Origin: Mesotaenium endlicherianum
Taxonomy: Eukaryota > Streptophyta > Zygnematophyceae > Zygnematales > Mesotaeniaceae
Length of the DNA: 20,004 bases
Direction: 5' to 3'
NCBI GenBank assembly: GCA_009602735.1
Contig: WELA01004943.1
Location: 178,626 to 198,629, forward strand
The position numbers and the translations under genes were made by a program. Positions 7,892 to 16,611 of this stretch are shown piece by piece (position 1 is the first letter of the stretch; each line of letters begins with the position of its first letter). Under the pieces are notes generated by a model, which ran no database searches, was not told where the DNA came from, and was given only the letters and a program-made list of their open reading frames with translations.

Positions 7892-9130
7892 CCTAGTTGC
7901 TTCATTTGGAGGTGGAGTTTTGGTTGGTGATGTTGTAGGGGTGTAGAGAGGGTAGAGAGGAGAAGCAAGGAAAGTTGCTAAGGGCAGCCATGAAGACGTT
8001 GATGCAAGCTAGCATCTCACTCTCTTGGAGGAGGGAGGAGAAGGGAAGAGGGAGGTGCTCGAAGAAGTGTTAACTTGGATGCAACCAGTTTTTTGTACAT
8101 CTTCTTTAGAGTATAAAAAGGTTGCCTAAGCATGGTAGTGATATAAGTAATATAGAGCAGCCTTTGCTTGAGTATGGAGACATGTGAGCATGACGAAAAT
8201 TTGGAGTTCACACCACAACTGGAGTTTTTCTTGAAGATGCAAGCTCTTTAGTGTTAAGCTCTTTCTTTGAGGGGGGGGCTTAGCATAGAGGTGTTGGTGG
8301 CTAGAAAGGAGTGTGTGCTCATCTTTATTTCAGATTTTCATTGAAGGTGGAGCAGAGTTTAAGGGTAGGCAACCAGGGACTTAGCAAGCATGTGTATTTG
8401 CAAGTCTAGGAGCTTTGGCGGGCATAGTACCCGCAAGCTCAAGAGGAACTCATGAGAAGCTCAAGAGAGGGTGCACCGGGGTGTTGCACCAAGTTGGCCA
8501 AGTATGTGGCCATATTTGGGTTGCCTTGCATCACTCCTATATAGCCACTGGATATGTTGGCCAGCAATGATGGAGCTTGGTCATTCTTATGGAGATTGAT
8601 GAAGCCTCAAGTGAAGAAAAGCGCCGTGGAGAAGGCTTGGAGCAAGAAGAAGTGACGCAGATTTTTTTCTTCAAAGAGGAGAGATGGAGATGGAGCCTTT
8701 CAAGTTCAGATTTCTCTTTTCTTATGGAGGAGAGTACTATGGAGTATATGGAGTTGAGAACTATGATGAAGACAAGCCTATGTGGTGGAAGAAGAAGCAA
8801 GGTATGAAGTTGGTGCAAGAGGGCTAGTGCAAGAGATGTCTCCCACTTGAAGTGCGTGTGCCACTAGTTGTGTGATGGCATAGTTAAGGGGCAGATTTTG
8901 GTGCATCTATGGAAGCTCTTCATGTGAAAGTAGAGCACCAAGGCAAGCTGGGTTTAGTAGTAAGAAGTGTCATTGGGGTGACCAAGGCTAGAGTGCACTC
9001 AAGAAGCTAAGCATGTGGAAGGAGTTGCACAAGAAGAGTAGCCTATCCTCTAGTGCTTTAGTGCACGGGTCAAGTGAAGACCGTGGAGGAGTATGGTCAA
9101 GTGAAGATAGTGAAATAAAGTAATGAATTT
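7892..9130. other. purine-rich non-coding stretch, possible body of a non-autonomous LTR element
   Basis: No gag or pol motif survives in any frame. The + strand is rich in GA-type runs (for example 8570-8800), and a purine tract AAGGGGCAGATT lies near 8886. A short internal region between a primer-binding site and a purine tract would fit a non-autonomous element, but paired LTRs were not seen. Confidence 0.3.
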
Positions 9131-9994
9131 CTGAGATTTTATAAGGTCGGTCGACGATTGTCCTTAATATGCGGTGAGCGCCACCGTCGGATTGATCGAG
9201 AGCGTCGAGCGATCTAGGCCGTTAGAGTGAACTTGCACCTTCATGTAATTTTGGCTGACGAAGAGTGCCGACCAGGTCGATTTACGTAGAAGTTTTGGTG
9301 TAGCCTCACGCGCCTAAGTTAGTATATTCCATATATTTTTGTGCATATGTGTGGACATTAAATCGACCCGGCACGTTAGATCAGGCTGATCCGGCATACT
9401 CACAAATATTTTGGAAGAGACGATTTGACTTAGAATTCTCGAAGCTAAGCGGCCCTCCCTCCTCGGGGCGAGCGGTCGTCGTAGAAAACAATAAATAAGC
9501 GTGACTCCTTCGTTGCTTATCAATTTTCACTTACGTAAATTTCTACGAGATTGTAATGACAAGACCTTTTATTCTATTCCATTTGTGAGCATCTTCTTAC
9601 TCCTAGCTTTCTTAGTGATATGCCGCTACACTTTGGAGTATAATTGCAACTAGTTTGGTTCCTCGTGAGTCACTACACTTCCACTAGGGCACTCTGCCCC
9701 TTTCACTAAGAGTGGCTTTTGATTTGTCGGTCACCCTCATGTGTGACCTTGACCTTGATTGACTTGCATATTTTAGCAACTTGGTCGGTGAGTCAACGCT
9801 GTCTTCCCGTACTTATGGTCGCCGTGACCTGCCCCATGCGTACAGTGCCGTCCAACTGTTGATAGTCGTGACATCCCCAACGGCTACGATGTCCTTCAAT
9901 AACTGAAGTCCTATATCATGGCGCAATCGAAAAAGTGCCGCAATTAGGGCCCATGGGCTTAAATGGTGTAGGGGCTGCGTTAGGCGTGCGAAGA
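9131..9994. other. gene-free spacer with small dyads
   Basis: GATCAG-G-CTGATC at 9379-9391 is a perfect short dyad, and GATCG/CGATC flank 9194-9214. Nothing coding or RNA-like could be supported on either strand. Confidence 0.4.
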
Positions 9995-10030
9995 AGTGCA
10001 AAGCGGCGCCAAGGCATGTGAAGTGGCAGT

Positions 10031-10130
10031 GCAAAGCAGGGTAAAGCTGGTGTAAAGCAGTGTAAAGCAATGTTAAGCAGTGTAAAGTGGTGTAAATAAA
10101 TGAATGCCACGAAAGGCAATGAAAGCGGGT
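10031..10130 (+). repeat. 10-bp tandem array 1 (TGTAAAGCAG type)
   Basis: Successive decamers read GCAAAGCAGG, GTAAAGCTGG, TGTAAAGCAG, TGTAAAGCAA, TGTTAAGCAG, TGTAAAGTGG, TGTAAATAAA, then decaying units. Looser matches extend left to about 9998. The decay gradient suggests an old minisatellite. Confidence 0.8.
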
Positions 10131-10170
10131 GGCTGGTGGAGTCACGACTGATCTGGAAGCGTATGGTCGA

Positions 10171-10230
10171 TGTTCGAGCATGTTCGAGCTGGTTCGAGCT
10201 GGTTCGAGCTGGTTCGAGCCAGTTCGAGCC
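10171..10230 (+). repeat. 10-bp tandem array 2 (GGTTCGAGCT type)
   Basis: Six decamers follow without gaps: TGTTCGAGCA, TGTTCGAGCT, GGTTCGAGCT twice, GGTTCGAGCC, AGTTCGAGCC. The GGTTCGAGCC unit matches the B-box core of RNA polymerase III promoters, but no tRNA fold or A box is near. Confidence 0.9.
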
Positions 10231-10250
10231 GTGTTGCCTCTCACAACTCC

Positions 10251-10300
10251 CGAGCTCAACCCAGCCCAACCCAGCCCAACCACTCCAATCCAGCCCAGGC
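10251..10300 (+). repeat. 10-bp tandem array 3 (CCAGCCCAAC type)
   Basis: CGAGCTCAAC, CCAGCCCAAC twice, CACTCCAATC and CAGCCCAGGC form a third decamer array. Its units keep the same 10-bp register as arrays 1 and 2. Confidence 0.75.
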
Positions 10301-11477
10301 CCCCAACAAACCAACCGACAAGCAGCAATAAGTGCATTGCTTGTGGTTGCTGTTCACCAACAACCTTTCGAGTCACTGGCTTGTCGCTACTTCATATGAG
10401 TCTTTTCCAAACAGCGCTCGTGGCTGCTCGTGATCCTGGTGCACGTTTGTGCCTCTGTGGCATGTGCCAGTCTGTACTATTTCTGCAGCTTTCTCGTGGG
10501 ATGACGGCAGATGACGGACTTTGTCACTTCATTTCTTTTGTGGCACCCTGGTGGCACCTCGAGACTCGTGCGTCGTGACCCTCCACCACGCACTATCAGT
10601 TTCAAGCCATTTCAAGCAGTCTCGCCTTTTAATGGCACTTTTCCATTACAGCGATATCGTAGAAAAGTCGAAGAAAACTTGCGAAACTCGACGTCAAAAC
10701 CTTACCACGAAGGCAATCTCAAAATCGACGGCTGTCTATTGTCCCTGCATCCTTTTTCAAGTCGTCAGCGTTATAATTATGGGAACGACGATGCACTATC
10801 ACCGTCATGCTAGTGCTTTCCGCAGATTACGCAAGTTAGTTTAAAATGTTACCGGAATCTTTCCACCCTCAAACCTTCAGAACTCGAAAAGGAAGATTCT
10901 ACTCGGACCTGGTGTTTTCCGGAATCTCCTCAATTTCTTCATAATCCTTGACATGGATTGGTACTTTTTCAGTAATTTCACGCGTGCGGCAACACTTCGT
11001 TTCTTTAAGGTTGCAGCCCATTTTTGGCAAGTTCAAGGGCGCTCCTTTTCCTTCTTCCACATTCGCTACGTGTCTTACACCCACCGTGACATCACAAGTA
11101 TAATTTATTTTGGATTGCCCACAGAGAGTCGATGCTCGTGGAAAGATTTGAGGTTGTGGAGTGGGACACGCCTGAGCGCTTTCCTATTGCAAGTTTTGCT
11201 GTTGAAGATGGTCACGGTTTCCCAAAGTTCTCAGGACAAAACACCTGGGTGACTGGCATGACGTAGTTTTCTGTCCTAGAAATCGAGTTTTCACTTCCTC
11301 GATCTTCAAGTCGCTTGTAATGGAAAAGCGCTGTAAGTGGTCTCAAGCGGCATCGGCATTCGAGCCAACTCAACAAATTTGAACACATTTCAAGGCAAAA
11401 AACCTTATGATCAATCATTGAAGATTGAACAGTTTGTTGCGAACGACGTTTGGGCTCCAGGTCAAGTAATTAACAGA
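10301..11477. other. gene-free or strongly decayed stretch
   Basis: Several short open frames occur on both strands (for example - strand 10899-11084 with REITEKVPIHVKDYEEIEEI, and + strand 10953-11252), but none has a family motif, consistent frame or splice pattern I can support. A decayed host or element gene is possible. Confidence 0.35.
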
Positions 11478-11518
11478 CTGCCCGGAGTGTCCCCGAGCTG
11501 CCCGGAGTGGCCCTCGAG
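11478..11518 (+). repeat. 20-bp direct tandem duplication
   Basis: CTGCCCGGAGTGTCCCCGAG is followed at once by CTGCCCGGAGTGGCCCTCGAG, a near-identical copy with one substitution and one extra base. Confidence 0.75.
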
Positions 11519-11722
11519 TCGGCGACTGCAATCGAGTGTGCGAAACATGAAATGTTTGCCTCATTAAGGGGGCTCGACGTCTGGGGTGAAGTCGTACATG
11601 ATGGCGATGCTAAAGCTGGCCCGAAGCTGAAAGTTCAAGCCCGTTTGAGACCTGCTGCAAGAGGCCCCAGGATTCGACCAAAAGTTGATATTTTGAATAC
11701 ATCAGGGAACTTAAGCCCATGA
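11507..11722 (+). pseudogene. possible coding remnant, unidentified
   Basis: About 70 codons stay open and end at TGA 11720-11722. They include FASLRGLDVWGEVVHDGDAK and GPKLKVQARLRPAARGPRIR, which look more protein-like than the AT-rich surroundings. There is no clear start and no recognised family. It could be a last exon, a relic or chance. Confidence 0.25.
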
Positions 11723-13411
11723 TTTTTTAGAACATCCGGTAGTGATCAGATGTTTTCTTACTTCTTAATGTGTGGGGAGAATGTCCGAACAAAAGCATAA
11801 GCAATACGTAAGCATACATAGGGAAACAATGGCAATGAGCAGGATTTCTTTCGCCATAATCTACGATTTCACATGAATTAATAACATCCAAAAAAGCAAA
11901 TAACATCCAATTTTACGCGAATCCTGGGGCCTGTGCCATAACCAGGCCCCAAATGAGGGACTGTTTTCACCATAGGATGCCTGTTCTTTCAACAGACAGG
12001 TTTGACTATCTATGACATCTGTACGCCAGTTTCCAGTTTAAATTAATGTCAACCACGTGAAATTGACGTGTAACGGGTTTATATTTTTGGATGACCTATT
12101 AACCTCTAGATCCGGGAGGGAGAAATGAGCACATGAAACAAGAGAGTTCAATTTTACCCCCATCATATAAGGCCCATTTTCTCACATTTCACCAACCTTA
12201 TGGGTGTGATAGTTGAGGTTATTTGGACTCACCTACAGATCCGTTTTCTTGCGCCGCTATGACTCGTGAGTCTACATTGACCCTATGCTCCCGAGTCCAT
12301 ACAGCACGCAGTGTTTCTGGATCACGTGGCATCAACGAGCTTGAGCCGCCCACGTACACTTGGAGCCTCAAGGACGTGAAGTGCCGCGTGTTCGCATTTG
12401 TTTGCACTCACTGGCATTCACGCACATTGACGTCTTCAGGATGTCTTCGGGTCCTCGGGCTGTACTTCTAGTGACTTCCCGCGGTTGATGATAGCCATTA
12501 GATGCTGTCATCTCTTCTTGACAACTCATTAGCACCCATAATATCTAATAATATCGTATCGAATGGTTGTAACTTTCTGGGGTCACTTTAGGCACCTCGA
12601 AGGCTCGAAGTGCGTGCACGAACCTGCTCTTATCTGCATATGTATGCACGCAGCATCACGTTGCACAAACACAACTTGATGTGTTTCTGAAACCCGTCGT
12701 TGATGCCGTATCTGATTATACTACGACAGCAACATGAATCTGACTTTTCGAGCAGAAGATCCTAGACCTACTGTAGTATTCCAGTAAGCATATCCAACTT
12801 GACATTGATGAAACTTGACACCACTACACGTGCAGCAAGATGGTTCTACCTGAATGTTACCGTCTATTCTACCGTCCAAATGGTTTGACAAGCGACAAAG
12901 CAGAAGAGACAATCTCGAGCAACTGTCATAGTCCACTCACTATAATCGAGCTCGTCACCTGACACCAAGTTGATTACATCATTTAAATCCCTTGTTGAAA
13001 CGCGTAAGCATCAGTGACTTAAGCCGGCGCGGTATACAATCACAGTGATCTGCAGTGATCTGATGTACTTGACTTTCATTGCTGCGAGACTGTGAGACGA
13101 CGGCCGCGGGTTCTGAGTCCCGACTCCCATGTGCAATGACGTCCTTCAAGTGCAAGACTGCAGCCGAACTCAATGTCAAAATTACTAAACCATTATAGCA
13201 TGAGCGGCACTCCCGTGTACTCGGAGCTTCTTGGAACAACATTCTCCTTTGTCGTCCACAGAGCCCAACACTTCGTGTATTGTGCTTAAAACAACTCTTT
13301 ATCGAGGTCAGATGAAGCAAGCCCCCCCTTCCATTCATCCTCAGGCAAAGCACGCTACTACGTCTGATTATTGACGAGCAATTGACGCAACCCTGGTGCA
13401 CTCCGGCAAAG
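11723..13411. other. spacer upstream of the 13.4-kb gene
   Basis: Non-coding apart from short chance frames. It contains a 9-bp perfect hairpin (11925-11951) and two AATAACATCCAA copies near 11880-11910. No promoter box could be assigned with confidence for the gene starting near 13412. Confidence 0.45.
11925..11951 (+). repeat. perfect 9-bp inverted repeat
   Basis: TGGGGCCTG and CAGGCCCCA flank a 9-nt loop. There is no following T run and no gene just before it, so it is recorded as a dyad only. Confidence 0.7.
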
Positions 13412-15091
13412 ATGGGGACCTTTCTGCTTATTGATACGAGTAACAGGAGAACGGTTGGAGAGAAAGATGGCGCTTTCATCTCTCCAGGCTGTATTGGGCG
13501 GAGCTTTTCTGTGGACTCGCCGCAATCCGTGCTTGAGATTCACTCTGATCTTTACAGCCCTGCAGCTGATTCGCCCCTTGAGTCAGGTCACAGAAGTTCG
13601 CGGTCCTGCTCGAGTAGATTTTCGAGCATGAAGCACCAGTGGAGCTTAGACGCTGCTTTTGCGGCAGAAGATGGCCATGCTCTGCTCAGCGTCGACGTTG
13701 ACCTTCAGGAACTAAAAGGAATGGAGAAGGAGGTCGATGAACAGGCCCCAGTAAAACGGGACTCGAAGGCCGAAACTGTCTGGGAAAGAAGGCGCAAGCC
13801 TGAGATGAGCCCCCCCCAGTTGCTCGCCCAAGCTTCCCTGCTCAGCGCCGCTCCTTCACAAGACATCAGTTTTTTTCAAACAGCCCCATGGCACCTAGAC
13901 ATGCAAGTTTCTGGAATTCCTGCGCCTGCAGCTGATCTTTGTTTGCTTTCTGGGAAGCTATCTCAACTACCTTCCGGGGGGGTGTGTCCTGCCCTCCCGC
14001 ACCTTTACCCAGGTGTTTGGCATGCCCCTGTGGGCTCAGAGAATGATGCAGAACTAGATGCTGCTGGGGAGAAGTTGATGGAAGGTGAAGTGGAGGAGAT
14101 GAAGGATGAAAAGGAGGCACCTTGCTCACCTCAGGCCTTGTGTTCACCGCTAGCAGAGGCCCAGTGGGGAGTCACTACTGAGAGTGGGCGTGTCATTGTT
14201 GAGAATGGGTGCCTCATAATTGAGAGTGCAACAGAGGCCCCGATAGACCAAGACTTGTATTTCACCGGAGGTGACCACAGCTTCGTCCTCGTGGAGCTCC
14301 CAGCAGCTGCTGCAGGACCACAGCCTGTCCTCCTCAAGAGCTGCGCTGCCAGGAGTGCTGCCAGCTGTACTACAGCCCTGGACTTTGGCGGGTCCGTTCA
14401 TCTCGAATGCGATGCCAGCAGCAAGCCAGCTCCTTACATGGGTGCTGGCTGCTTTGCCGTTCCTGATAGGCCACCTGGCACCAGCGAGAGGGAGCCCTAC
14501 CTTGACATGTACTCAGACTACTCGCACGGCAGTGCCCTCGGGGGAGAGCAAGTTTTGCAGGGTTACGAATTGCCCCTGGTGGCCTACGTGGGGGCAGGCT
14601 GCTTCTCTGAATCTGTTGAGAAGGTCTTTGCTCCCTTGGTGACCTCTCCGTACCAGAAGGACAGCTGGCGGCAGCAAAGAGCTGCCGTCCTTGGGTGCCC
14701 CCAAGGCACCCCAGTGGCAAACAGAGGGAGCCGGGCGAGTGAGCGGAGCAGGAAGAGCAGCAGCAGCAATAGCTACAGCATTTCCGTGACTGACTGGGAC
14801 TTGGAGAATGACACCCCCTTTGTGGAGCAGGGAGGGCTGCTGAAGGGGCAGGTGGTGCCAATAGAAGGCGAGCTTCCATTGGCAGAAGCAGGCGCGTGCA
14901 CTGCGAGAGGGGGGAATGGTGATGGGGAGCCCGGAGACCGCACGGCCCTTTGCCAGCTGTCACGCTCTCCCAGACACCGACCTTGTGCTGATGCAAAGTC
15001 AAGCCGACCTCTACTGTGCTTCTCTCCGCTCACCCCTTTACAGTGGTTGCCCACCTTGCTGCGCTCGGGGCGCTCACTGCTCTCTCCATAG
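13412..15091 (+). CDS. unidentified 559-residue protein with two YxGAGCF motifs
   Basis: One uninterrupted frame runs from ATG 13412 to TAG 15089-15091 and is more GC-rich than the sequence to its left. I do not recognise a family. The N-terminal third is Ser-rich with a basic patch. A middle segment (WGVTTESGRVIVENGCLIIE, then DQDLYFTGGDHSFVLVELP) looks folded. YMGAGCF at residues 342-348 and YVGAGCF at 392-398 are spaced exactly 50 residues apart. A Ser/Arg-rich linker then precedes SYSISVTDWDLENDTPFVEQ. There is no membrane span or signal peptide. The ATG at 13628 is an alternative start giving a 487-residue protein; a short frame ends exactly there. A TGTAA poly(A)-like signal lies 64 nt past the stop. 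It is most likely a lineage-restricted nuclear gene; missing upstream exons cannot be excluded. Confidence 0.7.
   Translation: MGTFLLIDTSNRRTVGEKDGAFISPGCIGRSFSVDSPQSVLEIHSDLYSPAADSPLESGHRSSRSCSSRFSSMKHQWSLDAAFAAEDGHALLSVDVDLQELKGMEKEVDEQAPVKRDSKAETVWERRRKPEMSPPQLLAQASLLSAAPSQDISFFQTAPWHLDMQVSGIPAPAADLCLLSGKLSQLPSGGVCPALPHLYPGVWHAPVGSENDAELDAAGEKLMEGEVEEMKDEKEAPCSPQALCSPLAEAQWGVTTESGRVIVENGCLIIESATEAPIDQDLYFTGGDHSFVLVELPAAAAGPQPVLLKSCAARSAASCTTALDFGGSVHLECDASSKPAPYMGAGCFAVPDRPPGTSEREPYLDMYSDYSHGSALGGEQVLQGYELPLVAYVGAGCFSESVEKVFAPLVTSPYQKDSWRQQRAAVLGCPQGTPVANRGSRASERSRKSSSSNSYSISVTDWDLENDTPFVEQGGLLKGQVVPIEGELPLAEAGACTARGGNGDGEPGDRTALCQLSRSPRHRPCADAKSSRPLLCFSPLTPLQWLPTLLRSGRSLLSP
13467..13631 (+). 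other. possible upstream ORF overlapping the alternative start of the 13.4-kb gene
   Basis: AAGATGGCG at 13464-13472 is a strong plant-like initiation context. The 54-codon frame it opens (MALSSLQAVLGGAFLWTRR) ends with TGA 13629-13631, which overlaps ATG 13628-13630 of the main frame as ATGA. It would matter only if translation starts at 13628 rather than 13412. Confidence 0.3.
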
Positions 15092-15154
15092 GGGGCTGGC
15101 TTCTACTTCTTAGCACTCGGTTCTATAAGATAACGGACATGAGTACATAGCAGC

Positions 15155-15159
15155 TGTAA
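15155..15159 (+). terminator. possible poly(A) signal TGTAA
   Basis: TGTAA is the usual poly(A) signal in many green algae, and this copy is 64 nt after the stop of the 13.4-kb gene. An AATAAA-type signal also occurs near 15758. Confidence 0.4.
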
Positions 15160-16611
15160 ATTATGAGTATATCATGTATGTATATGTACCGGCTGTACAT
15201 TAGTATTACACGTCATATCTATGTGGGTATAGTCGCATGAATTTGCTGGAGCATAGGAGCACTCTACATCGTTGCAGGCGTTGATTGTTGGGAGATCAAC
15301 GTTGCTGACGAGTTTAGAGTTCTGCATCTTTTCTACCAACCGAGTGTCACAGGCTTGGCAGGCATGTAGCTACGGTATGTGGGATGAAAGTAGTAACAGA
15401 AACTGCTAACGCGTACATATTAGAGCAGGTCATTAAGGTGTCGCAGAGCCAGCTGCGCATGCGTACTTGAGGCACGTTCTTGGGGCACATCTGAGCGTCG
15501 TGGCTTCAATCCGGCCAGGTCTGCCAGAGGTCCTTTACTAGAGGCGGGGTAATTTGAGCCGAGAGGATATGTATATAGATTTATATATGTATATAAGAAT
15601 CTATATATAATATATCAACGAAGCTCATACTACATGCTTTTGTGCACCTCCTGCATGAAATGGAGCATTCTTTTGATACATAGTTCATTTTTGCACCTTC
15701 TGAAATGGATCATGCTTTTAATTTTTATTTGAAGGATCTCCTTTCATTTTGTACTTCAATAAACTACGCCAGGGACTTGCAGGAAGTGAGGACTGCGTGG
15801 TAAAATGCCAATGCATGTGGAGACTAAAGCTTGATGCTAAATTATGTTGGTGACTGTGTGGCCAAGACTCTTGCTGCTTCCTTTGGGTGGCTCACACGTC
15901 TCACTAAAGTACGAGTAAGAAACCTAGGCTCGGCTCACCTGTTCTTGATTTTGCGCAGACATGCGTGGGAAGTAACTACCATATATAAAAGTTTACTACT
16001 AACAGTGTATTGCTGTAGTTGGACATGCAGGACTGCGTTTCGGCCCCATCATAATGCCTTGTGCTAGCTTCAAGAAGGTAGAATAGATGACCAAGAGCAT
16101 TGTGGACTAGAATTTTGGATCACCCAGTTTTATAGGATCTGAAGACACAAGAAAACGATGCTTGCATATGAGTAGCATTTCTGAAAGAAAGTCTACAGAA
16201 AAGCCAGAATTTGTGCTGCCAGTGCTGCATATTGCCGCAGACTTGCTCCCTCAGATGTCATCATCAATATGCATCCCATCTCTCTTGATACTAAGTTATT
16301 TTGTACACAAGTGGTCAAATGTAATATCGATTTGAAGGAGGCATGCACCCGCACGCTCAGTTTCTCGCAAATGGATCGACCATCTGCAGGTTGCGCTTTG
16401 TCCCGGTGAGACAAGCATAAGTTGCCACTTCTACTGGCAGATTCAGAGCGTACCGTGTGCCATAAGCGTACTTCTCTTCCCAAGTTCACATGGTCGGCTG
16501 GTGTGCAGACATCATTTCTTCTCACAGTAGCCTTTCTTTAGCTTGCGCCTCACTAGCTAGCAGCAAGACGCCTCATAGGGACAACAGCAAGGTGATCACG
16601 CGCAGCACGCG
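15160..16611. other. intergenic region between convergent genes
   Basis: This holds the 3' ends of both flanking genes. Small frames at 15831-16067 (+) and 16193-16525 (-) lack family features, and the latter lies where the FAM91 3' UTR is expected. No RNA gene was seen. Confidence 0.5.
15565..15616 (+). repeat. AT-rich imperfect inverted repeat
   Basis: GATATGTATATAGATT and its near complement ending at ATATATC form arms of roughly 18 bp around a short AT-rich centre. It may be a transcript-end structure or a simple TA expansion. Confidence 0.5.

Noticed and set aside
8537..8818. Overlapping frames on both strands
   Set aside because: They arise from a purine-rich run; neither has a recognisable motif.
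7878..9130. A complete copia element
   Set aside because: No gag, integrase or reverse transcriptase motif and no matching second LTR could be found by eye.
10211..10220. RNA polymerase III B box or tRNA
   Set aside because: GGTTCGAGCC matches a B box, but it is one unit of a decamer array and no A box or cloverleaf is present.
9813..10376. 187-codon - strand frame and overlapping + frames
   Set aside because: They are produced by the 10-bp arrays, which stay open in several frames, and read as repeated YTALH-like strings.
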